5,598 nt of DNA, taken from positions 1 to 5,598 of the forward strand of contig JAIRZV010000058.1 of the NCBI GenBank assembly GCA_031267055.1. Reading direction: 5' to 3'. The stretch is from Candidatus Margulisiibacteriota bacterium. GTDB taxonomy: Bacteria > Margulisbacteria > Termititenacia > Termititenacales > Termititenacaceae. How positions within the stretch are numbered: position 1 is the first letter of the stretch; every line of letters starts with the position of its first letter. Position numbers and translations under genes: made by a program. Below, one piece after another: positions 1 to 5,598 of this stretch. Below the pieces are notes generated by a model that was not told where the DNA came from, ran no database searches, and saw nothing but the letters and a program-made list of their open reading frames with translations.

Positions 1-20
1 AGCAAAATTAATTTTTTCAT
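1..20 (-). CDS. 5' end of an unidentified gene downstream of hydF
   Basis: Only the start codon, five further complete codons and two bases of the seventh are inside the window. They read MKKLIL followed by Leu, since CTN is always leucine. The ATG (bases 20-18) is supported by a consensus AAGGAG on the same strand at 35-30, nine bases away. A short basic start followed by hydrophobic residues resembles the beginning of a signal peptide or membrane anchor, but seven residues cannot establish this. The gene follows hydF on the same strand after a 75-bp gap with no visible terminator, so it may be co-transcribed. Its function cannot be inferred from this window. Confidence 0.6.
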
Positions 21-29
21 AACGATCAT

Positions 30-35
30 CTCCTT
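30..35 (-). promoter_or_regulatory. Ribosome binding site of the left-edge gene
   Basis: The minus strand reads AAGGAG here, with a nine-base spacer to the ATG at 20-18. Another ATG follows the site directly at 29-27, but it is too close to be used. The strength of this site is the main reason for calling a gene from so few codons. Confidence 0.65.
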
Positions 36-95
36 CTATAAGGAAATCGCAACTAATTTTGCTTTGTCGCAATGATATTTTGTGTTGTATTTTAA

Positions 96-1361
96 TTAGA
101 TCCCCCACGGCTTCAGCACGCGGCGCAGCGCGGCTTCGCCCTGCCAATAGGCCAGCAGCACACCGTAATTAGTAATCGGCACGCCGGCAGTTTCGAGATC
201 GCGCAGACGCGCCTGTAGTTTTTGCGCGGAGATCATGCAGCCGCCGCAATGAATGATCAATTTGTAGTGCGCCAAATTTTTATTGTCTTGAAACTCGCGG
301 CCAAAATTGTGTTCCAAAATCACGCCCGGATATTTTTGGGCAAAATAATTCGGTATCTGCACGGAACCGATATCTTCGCCGACGCGCGAGTGATTGCAGG
401 CCTCGACGATCAGCGCTTTGTCGCCAGCTTGCAAAGTCCGCAACGTCCGCACGCCATCGGCAAATTTTTGCAAACGACCGCGGCTGAAATAATTTATCAT
501 CGCTATCGAAAATGTCGTCAGCTCAATATTCGCCGGACACCATTTGTGCATTATATCCATGGCCTGCGAATCAGTGATGATCGCCTGCGGTTTTTTCTGA
601 AAATTATTTAAGAAAGCGTCAAAACGTTTTTTTTCGGCGGCGGCTTCAGCGGCGCACGGCGATCTGGCCTGTTTTAAATCCAGACGAAAAGACACCGGAT
701 AAGCCCACTGCCGCGTGATGTATTCCTCGACCATCGCCTGCGGACGCAGGTAACGGCCGGGCGGCGTCTCCTCGTCCATAGGAATGATCAGCGCGTAATA
801 CTCGTCTTTTTGCACAAAAGGCAGTAATTCTATTTTGGCGTTTTGGGGAATGTAATTTTTCAAAATAAAATCCAGCAGCGCCGCACGGCAGGCCGGAGCG
901 TTGGCACGCAAAGTGATTTTGGGGTAAAAACGCAGCAAATCAAGTTTTTTCTCCACGCCGGTTATTTTATTTTCATCCGCGTCCTGGAATATATTGTAGA
1001 TGGCCAAAAGCTGTTTATCCCAAGAGCGCGCTTTTGCGATAATCTCTGCTTCCACCGCGAATTCCTCCGCCGCGGGGTCGATGAGCAAAAGCGCCAGAGC
1101 GCATTCTTTTAAATCATTGAAAGTTTTTCGGCGTTTTTTTGCACCCAGCGCGCTATTCTCGTCCAGACCGGCCGTGTCAAATAATTTTACCGGCCCCAAG
1201 CCGTGCAATTCCAGCAGCGCGGTTTTGGTGTCGGCGGTCGTGCCGGGCGTCGCATCCACGATAGAGGTCTCCTGCTGGGTCAGCAGATTCATCACCGAGC
1301 TTTTGCCGGAATTCATGCGGCCAAAAATGCCGATAGGCTCTCTCTCCACCAAAACTGCCAC
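96..1361 (-). CDS. hydF: [FeFe]-hydrogenase maturation GTPase HydF
   Basis: HydF is a cytoplasmic GTPase and scaffold that receives the [2Fe] subcluster precursor made with HydE and HydG and delivers it to apo-hydrogenase HydA. With the GTG start chosen here the protein has 421 residues, close to the usual ~400-410. The N-terminal G domain shows G1 (GRMNSGKSS, residues 14-22), G2 (TPGTT, 38-42) and G3 (DTAG, 62-65). The G4 site is degenerate: residues 123-127 read NIFQD instead of NKxD. A middle dimerisation region follows. The C-terminal cluster domain has CNH at 322-324 and HCGGC at 371-375, giving the family signature CxH-x46-HCxxC. The start is uncertain. GTG at 1361-1359 places ten residues before IGIFG and lies seven bases after a TATAAT, suggesting a leaderless message; GTG at 1349-1347 is the alternative. 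The frame stays open further upstream, but only as antisense of the mscS-family gene. hydE, hydG and hydA are not in the window. Confidence 0.95.
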   Translation of the reverse strand: MAVLVEREPIGIFGRMNSGKSSVMNLLTQQETSIVDATPGTTADTKTALLELHGLGPVKLFDTAGLDENSALGAKKRRKTFNDLKECALALLLIDPAAEEFAVEAEIIAKARSWDKQLLAIYNIFQDADENKITGVEKKLDLLRFYPKITLRANAPACRAALLDFILKNYIPQNAKIELLPFVQKDEYYALIIPMDEETPPGRYLRPQAMVEEYITRQWAYPVSFRLDLKQARSPCAAEAAAEKKRFDAFLNNFQKKPQAIITDSQAMDIMHKWCPANIELTTFSIAMINYFSRGRLQKFADGVRTLRTLQAGDKALIVEACNHSRVGEDIGSVQIPNYFAQKYPGVILEHNFGREFQDNKNLAHYKLIIHCGGCMISAQKLQARLRDLETAGVPITNYGVLLAYWQGEAALRRVLKPWGI

Positions 1362-1368
1362 GAGCGCA

Positions 1369-1374
1369 ATTATA
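1369..1374 (-). promoter_or_regulatory. Putative hydF -10 element
   Basis: The minus strand reads a perfect TATAAT. Its last base is seven bases before the proposed GTG start, so transcription would begin at or beside the start codon and the mRNA would be leaderless. No good -35 hexamer is visible at 16-18 bp; the 17-bp position reads AAACCT. No Shine-Dalgarno site precedes any of the candidate starts, which agrees with a leaderless gene. Confidence 0.5.
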
Positions 1375-1382
1375 GCGCATTG

Positions 1383-1391
1383 TGTTAAAAT
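1383..1391 (+). promoter_or_regulatory. Putative extended -10 of the mscS-family gene
   Basis: TGTTAAAAT combines a TGn extension (1383-1385) with the -10 hexamer TAAAAT (1386-1391). The ATG at 1398 begins after only six more bases, so the predicted transcript starts at or next to the initiation codon. The -35 position at 17 bp (AGCGCA) does not match consensus, and the TGn extension may compensate. There is no proper Shine-Dalgarno; only AGG sits three bases before the ATG. Confidence 0.5.
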
Positions 1392-1397
1392 AGGTTT

Positions 1398-2459
1398 ATG
1401 CAGGAAATTCTGGCCATACAATTTTACGGCAACACCATCGGCGCGTATATTTGGTTCGCGGCGAGCCTTGTGCTGTCCGTGATCCTGGTCTGGGGCTGCA
1501 AAAAATTTATTCTGCGCATCTGTGAAAATTGGAGCAAGAAACATGCAGCTTTTTTGCAAGACCTCTTTTTTGAAAACATCGAAAAAAATCTGCTCGTGCC
1601 GGCTTACTTTCTGGCTTTTTGGCTCAATGTCCAGCGTCTGCTCGTGTCCGAAACCACGCTGAAATTTCTCAATGTGGCGGCTAAAATACTTTTTGCTTAT
1701 TACGGCATTCGTTTTTTGACCAATTTTGTCACGCCGCTGGTCGAACACGGCCTCGGCAAAAAAAACACTTTCAATCACAAACAAACCGCGACCGTGATCA
1801 AAATCCTGCTGCAAATCTTGATCTGGGCTTTGACGCTGATTCTCCTGCTCGACAATCTGGGCATACGCGTTTCCGCACTGGTCACGGGATTTGGCATCGG
1901 CGGCGTGGCCATCGCGCTGGCCTCGCAGTCTATACTCGGCGACCTGTTCAGTTATTTTATTATCTTTTTTGACCGGCCGTTTGAGCTGGGCGACTATATT
2001 GTGATCGGCGAATTCCGCGGCACGGTGGAAAGTATCGGCGTCAAGACCACGCGGCTGCGCAGTCTCGACGGCGAGGAACTAGTTTTTTCCAATACGGATT
2101 TGACCGGTTCGCGCGTGCGCAATTATAAACGCATGAATCTGCGGCGCGTGGTTTTCCGGCTCAATCTGCCGCATCAGACACCGCTGGACAAACTACAGGA
2201 AATTCCGCGGCTGCTGGAAACCATTATCCGCGAACAACAGCAGGCCAGTTTTGACCGCGCGCATTTGGCGGAGCTGGGCGCGTCCACGCTGATCTTTGAA
2301 GTGGTTTACTATGTCTTGAGCAACGATTACAATCGTTACATGGATATTCAGCAGGCGATTAATTTTCGGATCAAAGCCGAATTCACCCAAAGAAATATTG
2401 AGCTAGCTTACCCGGCACAAACTATCTTTCTGCAAAAGGAGAACGAACATGGCCGCTAA
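1398..2459 (+). CDS. MscS-family mechanosensitive ion channel
   Basis: This is an inner-membrane channel of the small-conductance mechanosensitive family, which opens under membrane tension to release solutes on hypo-osmotic shock. The 353-residue protein has about five hydrophobic segments, near residues 16-38, 64-82, 90-111, 134-153 and 158-191. The last is the Gly/Ala-rich pore-lining helix (GFGIGGVAIALASQ, 164-177) followed by LGDLF and the hallmark DRPFELGDYI (192-201). The cytoplasmic beta domain follows, with RGTVESIGVKTTRLR at 207-221 and VFSNTDL at 229-235, then an alpha/beta C-terminal domain to about 345. It has more transmembrane helices than the three-helix E. coli MscS, as is common in YbdG- or YnaI-like relatives. 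It is divergent from hydF and overlaps the next gene by 11 bp. The ATG is chosen because it is the first Met of the frame beside a -10 element. The family is clear; the subfamily is not. Confidence 0.93.
   Translation: MQEILAIQFYGNTIGAYIWFAASLVLSVILVWGCKKFILRICENWSKKHAAFLQDLFFENIEKNLLVPAYFLAFWLNVQRLLVSETTLKFLNVAAKILFAYYGIRFLTNFVTPLVEHGLGKKNTFNHKQTATVIKILLQILIWALTLILLLDNLGIRVSALVTGFGIGGVAIALASQSILGDLFSYFIIFFDRPFELGDYIVIGEFRGTVESIGVKTTRLRSLDGEELVFSNTDLTGSRVRNYKRMNLRRVVFRLNLPHQTPLDKLQEIPRLLETIIREQQQASFDRAHLAELGASTLIFEVVYYVLSNDYNRYMDIQQAINFRIKAEFTQRNIELAYPAQTIFLQKENEHGR
2436..2441 (+). promoter_or_regulatory. Ribosome binding site of the AI-2E-family gene
   Basis: AAGGAG lies inside the last codons of the mscS-family gene, seven bases before the ATG at 2449. 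It decides the start of the downstream gene and shows that this gene is translated by its own initiation from a shared transcript. Confidence 0.75.
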
Positions 2460-3522
2460 CAATCAACAAATATTTATTCTGGCCTGGTTGCAGCGTCTGC
2501 TCAAATTTATTGCGGCACACAAATACTGGGTCGCGCTGGCGGTCCTGTGTCTGGCAGTGCGCGTGCTGGCGCCGACGACTTTTTGGGTCAGTGCGCTGGC
2601 GGGTTTTCTTTATTTGCTGATGTATCCGCTCATGGAGTATCTCTATACCAAAATCCATTCCCGCCGACTGGCCGCGCTTCTGAGCATCGTCCTGCTGACC
2701 GCCGCGTTGATTTTTACTATTGCGCTGTTCGTGCCGGCGCTCATCATGCAAACGCTGGAGCTGCTCAAAAATTCGCAAAATATCAACGCTCAAATCTCGG
2801 CCCTAACCATTGAGCTGCAAAATAAATTTCAGCAGTTCCAAGAATTGCTCCCCGCGCCAATGCAAAGCTCGATAAACGAAAACATCAGCCAGTATTTGGT
2901 ATTGTGGAGCAACAACGTTTTGAGTTTTTTTAAAGACATCGTCAATTCGCTATCACGCACGATCACTTCGGTGCTGCAATTTTTGGTTGCTTATGTGCTG
3001 TTGATCTACATGCTGTTTGACACCAAGCCAGTGGAAAGATTCAAAGCTTCTTTGCTGCGCGAAACCAGCAACAAAGAAAAGAAAATCCTGACCATGATGT
3101 ACAAAATCATCACCGGTTATTTTGTCGGGCAGGTACTGCTTTCGGTAATCAGCTCGCTGGTGGTGTGGATTTTTTATCTGCTGATCGGCCTCAAATTTCC
3201 GCTGCTGTTGGCGCTGTGGAATGGCTTTATGCAATTTATTCCGTTTTTTGGGCCGGCTTTGGCCGCTTTGCCGGCTCTGTTGGTTACTTTTCCGGACAGT
3301 CTGCATTTAATCCTGCCTATTGTGATTTTCTTCTGCGTTATGCAGACCATACTCGCCAATATTATCGCGCCGCAAATTTTAAGCAAAAGCTCGCGTCTCT
3401 CGCCGCTGGCGGTTTTTTTGGTCATGCTGCTGGGCGCGGAAATCTGGGGCATCTGGGGCATGATCTTTTCCCTGCCCGTAACGTCGATCATCGTTTTGTG
3501 CTGGCGGATGTATAAAAAATAA
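2449..3522 (+). CDS. AI-2E transporter family (PerM/YdiK-type) membrane protein
   Basis: This is a polytopic inner-membrane protein of the family that includes TqsA, YdiK and PerM. Some members export autoinducer-2 and others are linked to Na+/H+ exchange; the substrate cannot be read from the sequence. The 357 residues fit the usual ~340-370. Hydrophobic segments lie near 26-65, 73-100, 172-190, 221-247, 250-281, 284-305 and 318-352. A polar, Gln/Asn-rich stretch at 106-160 separates the N-terminal helices from the conserved core, as is normal for the family. Family signatures are FIPFFGP (263-269), NIIAPQILSKS (304-314) and LGAEIWGIWGMIFSLPV (328-344). The gene overlaps the mscS-family gene by 11 bp and is almost certainly in its operon. 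No convincing terminator hairpin follows the TAA. The family is well supported; no gene symbol is justified. Confidence 0.9.
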   Translation: MAANNQQIFILAWLQRLLKFIAAHKYWVALAVLCLAVRVLAPTTFWVSALAGFLYLLMYPLMEYLYTKIHSRRLAALLSIVLLTAALIFTIALFVPALIMQTLELLKNSQNINAQISALTIELQNKFQQFQELLPAPMQSSINENISQYLVLWSNNVLSFFKDIVNSLSRTITSVLQFLVAYVLLIYMLFDTKPVERFKASLLRETSNKEKKILTMMYKIITGYFVGQVLLSVISSLVVWIFYLLIGLKFPLLLALWNGFMQFIPFFGPALAALPALLVTFPDSLHLILPIVIFFCVMQTILANIIAPQILSKSSRLSPLAVFLVMLLGAEIWGIWGMIFSLPVTSIIVLCWRMYKK

Positions 3523-3536
3523 CCACAGCGTAGCTA

Positions 3537-3566
3537 TTGACAATTAATTTCGATAAGTGTTAGATT
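3537..3566 (+). promoter_or_regulatory. Putative sigma70-type promoter of feoAB
   Basis: A perfect TTGACA -35 (3537-3542) is followed after 18 bp by TAGATT (3561-3566), preceded by a TGT extension (3558-3560). Transcription would start near 3573, giving a leader of about 42 bases before feoA. TAA-N3-TTA (3554-3562), a small two-fold symmetric element, overlaps the upstream edge of the -10. I do not see a clear Fur box consensus. The other genes of the window have no -35 this good. Confidence 0.6.
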
Positions 3567-3577
3567 TAATCCAAGTT

Positions 3578-3602
3578 TATTGACATCAAATATCAATATC
3601 AA
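3578..3602 (+). repeat. Short repeats in the feo leader (TATTGACA copy and ATCAA repeats)
   Basis: TATTGACA at 3578-3585 repeats the octamer that carries the promoter -35 at 3535-3542, 43 bp upstream. It runs into TTGACATCAA (3580-3589), which has TTGA/TCAA symmetry. Two tandem TATCAA copies (3591-3602) follow and reach the Shine-Dalgarno site. The second TTGACA is unlikely to be a -35, because its -10 would fall on the ribosome binding site. The block could be an operator for an iron or redox regulator, but the sequence does not identify one. Confidence 0.35.
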
Positions 3603-3607
3603 AGGAG
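3601..3607 (+). promoter_or_regulatory. Ribosome binding site of feoA
   Basis: AAAGGAG sits seven bases before the ATG at 3615 and fixes the start of feoA. Confidence 0.75.
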
Positions 3608-3614
3608 CGCGTCG

Positions 3615-3848
3615 ATGCTTTTAACCGAGCTGGGCAAAAAAGAAAAAGCCCGCATTGTCAAAATCAACCGGCAGGGACATGCGGATATTGCCGTCCGGCT
3701 GACCGACATGGGTCTGGTCAAAGGCGTCAAACTGGAGCTGATCCGCCGCGCGCCGCTGGGTGATCCGCTGGAAATCAAAACTGGTAATTTTCTTTTATTA
3801 TCCCTGCGCCGCGAAGAGGCCGAAATCATCGAGGTGGAAAAATTATGA
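3615..3848 (+). CDS. feoA: Ferrous iron transport protein A (FeoA)
   Basis: FeoA is a small cytoplasmic protein with an SH3-like beta-barrel fold that works with FeoB in Fe2+ uptake, probably by contacting its cytoplasmic part. The 77 residues match the usual ~75-85. The family pattern is visible: ARIVKI (12-17), a central LTDMGLVKG (29-37), RRAPLGDPLEIK (44-55) and a C-terminal strand with LLLSLRREEAEIIEVE (60-75). It is preceded by a promoter and a strong ribosome binding site, so it starts its own transcription unit although it follows the AI-2E-family gene on the same strand. Its TGA overlaps the feoB ATG as ATGA, the standard arrangement for translational coupling. No truncation or unusual residue is apparent. 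Confidence 0.93.
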   Translation: MLLTELGKKEKARIVKINRQGHADIAVRLTDMGLVKGVKLELIRRAPLGDPLEIKTGNFLLLSLRREEAEIIEVEKL

Positions 3849-5598
3849 AAAAATCCGAAAGTCAAAGTAAAGAAATATTAGTCGCGCTGGCCGGCAATCC
3901 CAACAGCGGCAAGACCTCGCTTTTTAACAGCATCGTCGGCACGCATCTCAAGGTCGGCAATTATCCAGGGGTCACTATCGAGAAAACCGAAGGCGCGCTC
4001 AAATACGGCGGCTACAAAATAATTTTCGTCGATTTGCCGGGCACGTATTCGCTCTCGCCTTATTCGCCGGAAGAAGTCATCACGCGCAATTTTATCGTCG
4101 AGGAAAAACCGGATGTCGTGCTGAACGTCGTGGACGGCACCAATCTGGAGCGCAATCTGTATCTCACCACACAGATCATGGAGCTGGGCGCCAATATGCT
4201 GATCGCGCTCAATATGCATGATGAGGTTTTACAGCAAGGCACTAAAATTGATCTCAAACAGCTGCAAAAAGTTCTCGGCTGCCATATCGTCTCGACCATC
4301 GCCACGCGCAAACAGGGTCTCGACAAACTGTTGGAGCATATTGTCAAAATCTACGAGCGAAAAATCGTCATTGCCAAAAACAAATTGAGCTACGATCCGC
4401 AAGAAAAAGACCCGGCGGTCCTGGCCGAAAGTCGCTATGCTTTTATCAACGGCGCGGTCAAGGAAACTGTCGAATATCTCGACAAACCGCTCAAAACAAT
4501 CACAGACTGGATCGACGCTATTTTTATCAACCGCTTGCTCGGCATTCCGATTTTTCTATTTATCATGTGGGCGATTTTTCAGCTGACTTTCAAGCTCGGA
4601 GAATACCCGATGGCCTGGATCGAGTCCGCGATCGTTTTTTTGAGCGAAGTGGTTTCCGGCGCTTTGCCGGAAGGCTGGTTTTCTTCTCTGCTGGTCGACG
4701 GCATCATCGCCGGAGTGGGCGGCGTGATCAGTTTCCTGCCGAATATTTTGCTCCTGTTTTTGGGCATTTCCTTTTTGGAAGCGACCGGCTATATGGCGCG
4801 CGCAGCTTTTGTCGTGGACAAGCTCATGCACAAGATCGGCCTGCACGGCAAATCTTTTATTCCCATGTTGACCGGCTTTGGCTGTTCGGTGCCGGCTTTC
4901 ATGGCCTGCCGCACGCTCAAAAATCCGGCCGACCGCATTACCACGATGCTCATCATTCCTTTTATGTCCTGCGGCGCCAAACTGCCCGTGCATTTGCTGC
5001 TCATCGGCGCGTTTTTTCCGCAACATCTCAGCGGCAATGTGCTGTTCGGTGTTTATATGTTCGGGATTCTCATGGCGCTGCTGTCCGCTTTTGTGCTCAA
5101 GAAATTTTTATTCAAAGGCGATTCCGAACCTTTTGTCATGGAATTGCCGCCTTACCGCGCGCCGACTATTGGTTATCTACTGATCCAGATGTGGATCAAA
5201 GCCCAGCTTTATCTCAAAAAAGCCGGCACGATTATTTTGCTGGTGTCGATTATTATGTGGGGCATGACAACTTTCCCGTCCCTGCCCGAGGATTATCCGG
5301 GCGAAATGTCGCAGATCGAGTACAGTCTGGCCGGACGCGCCGGCAAACTTATCGAGCCGGTCATCAAGCCGCTGGGTTTTGACTGGAAAATCGGCATCGC
5401 GCTGGTGAGCGGTGTGGCCGCCAAAGAAGTGGTCGTTTCCACGCTGGGCACGATTTACGCGCTGGACGACGCAGACATCGAGGACGAAGAAGCCACCGCT
5501 TTGAAAGACCGGATCAGCAGCGACCCTGTTTTCACGCTGCCGACCGTGCTGGCTTTGCTGGCTTTTGTGTTGCTTTATGTGCCGTGCCTCGCCGCGAC
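3845..5598 (+). CDS. feoB: Ferrous iron transporter FeoB (3' end beyond window)
   Basis: FeoB is the inner-membrane Fe2+ transporter with a cytoplasmic GTPase domain. The frame is open from the ATG at 3845 to the window edge: 584 codons plus two bases. G-domain motifs are G1 GNPNSGKTS (17-25), G2 Thr44 in GVTIEK, G3 DLPG (63-66) and G4 NMHD (123-126, where NxxD is normal for FeoB). A G5-like STIATRKQGL precedes a helical linker. The first membrane helix begins near residue 222. The first gate motif GFGCSVPA is at 344-351, followed by PFMSCGAKLPV (372-382) and GVAAKEVVVSTLG (523-535); the second gate's VPCLAA is at 579-584. Conserved membrane cysteines are therefore C347, C376 and C581, with an additional C355 in FMACRTL. 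The last helix or helices and the C-terminus are outside. GAGGTG at 3831-3836, inside feoA, serves as ribosome binding site. Translation is probably coupled to feoA. Whether feoC follows cannot be seen. Confidence 0.96.
   Translation, partial: MKKSESQSKEILVALAGNPNSGKTSLFNSIVGTHLKVGNYPGVTIEKTEGALKYGGYKIIFVDLPGTYSLSPYSPEEVITRNFIVEEKPDVVLNVVDGTNLERNLYLTTQIMELGANMLIALNMHDEVLQQGTKIDLKQLQKVLGCHIVSTIATRKQGLDKLLEHIVKIYERKIVIAKNKLSYDPQEKDPAVLAESRYAFINGAVKETVEYLDKPLKTITDWIDAIFINRLLGIPIFLFIMWAIFQLTFKLGEYPMAWIESAIVFLSEVVSGALPEGWFSSLLVDGIIAGVGGVISFLPNILLLFLGISFLEATGYMARAAFVVDKLMHKIGLHGKSFIPMLTGFGCSVPAFMACRTLKNPADRITTMLIIPFMSCGAKLPVHLLLIGAFFPQHLSGNVLFGVYMFGILMALLSAFVLKKFLFKGDSEPFVMELPPYRAPTIGYLLIQMWIKAQLYLKKAGTIILLVSIIMWGMTTFPSLPEDYPGEMSQIEYSLAGRAGKLIEPVIKPLGFDWKIGIALVSGVAAKEVVVSTLGTIYALDDADIEDEEATALKDRISSDPVFTLPTVLALLAFVLLYVPCLAA

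Larger units (their letters stand above)
1..63. repeat. 10-bp inverted repeat flanking the left-edge gene's RBS and start
   Basis: AGCAAAATTA at 1-10 and its exact reverse complement TAATTTTGCT at 54-63 enclose the ribosome binding site and start codon of the minus-strand gene. In the transcript the downstream arm would be codons 4-7. The pairing would be AU-rich with a 43-base loop, so it is weak alone. A direct repeat of TCGCAA (47-52 and 67-72, period 20 bp) lies in the same gap. The repeats are seen directly; any regulatory role is speculation. Confidence 0.35.

Noticed and set aside
222..1482. Several plus-strand open frames opposite hydF.
   Set aside because: They are antisense to clear HydF motifs, have low-complexity basic composition and match no family I recognise.
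1362..1814. The hydF reading frame stays open upstream to an ATG at 1814, which would add about 150 residues to the N-terminus.
   Set aside because: The extra part is antisense to the mscS-family gene and resembles no domain. HydF normally begins about ten residues before its P-loop region, and a -10 element lies exactly at the short start.
2449..3522. Naming the AI-2E-family protein TqsA, an autoinducer-2 exporter.
   Set aside because: The family is functionally mixed, and no luxS or quorum-sensing gene is in the window.
3523..3560. An intrinsic terminator after the AI-2E-family gene.
   Set aside because: The AGCGTAGCT stretch near 3527-3535 cannot form a stable GC-rich stem, and no T-tract follows.
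3543..3575. A Fur box overlapping the feo promoter.
   Set aside because: GATAA occurs once, but the surrounding bases do not form the 7-1-7 or 19-bp palindromic consensus.
3580..3608. The second TTGACA as a promoter -35.
   Set aside because: A -10 at normal spacing would fall on the feoA ribosome binding site, leaving no room for a translated leader, and the hexamer there is not -10-like.
4567..5382. A 271-residue open frame on the plus strand inside feoB.
   Set aside because: It is the +1 frame of a well-conserved FeoB sequence, has an Arg/His-rich composition typical of a shadow frame, and no ribosome binding site.

Overview
The window suggests an anaerobic, probably fermentative bacterium. 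It carries a maturation factor for [FeFe]-hydrogenase (HydF) and a ferrous-iron uptake operon (FeoA-FeoB). Coding DNA has moderate GC with frequent CTG, CGC and GGC codons, while the gaps between genes are AT-rich. The rest of the window, MscS-family and AI-2E-family membrane proteins, is too widespread to fix a phylum. Two genes appear to be leaderless, whereas the others have good Shine-Dalgarno sites. I do not name a lineage.

Layout from left to right. (1) Bases 1-20, minus strand: the first codons of an unidentified gene with a strong ribosome binding site, lying downstream of hydF. (2) Bases 96-1361, minus strand: hydF, complete, with the GTPase motifs and the CxH...HCxxC cluster site. 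(3) Bases 1362-1397: a 36-bp divergent intergenic region with a -10 element facing each way, each 6-7 bp from the proposed start codon. (4) Bases 1398-3522, plus strand: a two-gene unit of an MscS-type mechanosensitive channel and an AI-2E/PerM-family membrane protein, overlapping by 11 bp. (5) Bases 3523-3614: an AT-rich gap with a good sigma70-type promoter and short repeats. (6) Bases 3615-5598, plus strand: feoA and feoB joined by an ATGA overlap; feoB runs off the right edge.

FeoB imports Fe2+ across the inner membrane and FeoA is its small cytoplasmic partner. HydF is the scaffold and carrier for the [2Fe] subcluster of [FeFe]-hydrogenase, so both loci fit iron-demanding anaerobic metabolism. 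The physical closeness does not prove co-regulation. The channel/AI-2E pair looks like envelope housekeeping.

I found no RNA gene, CRISPR array, insertion sequence or clear intrinsic terminator, and no wholly new system. The points most worth a second look are the back-to-back leaderless promoters, the degenerate G4 motif in HydF, and the repeat-rich feo leader.
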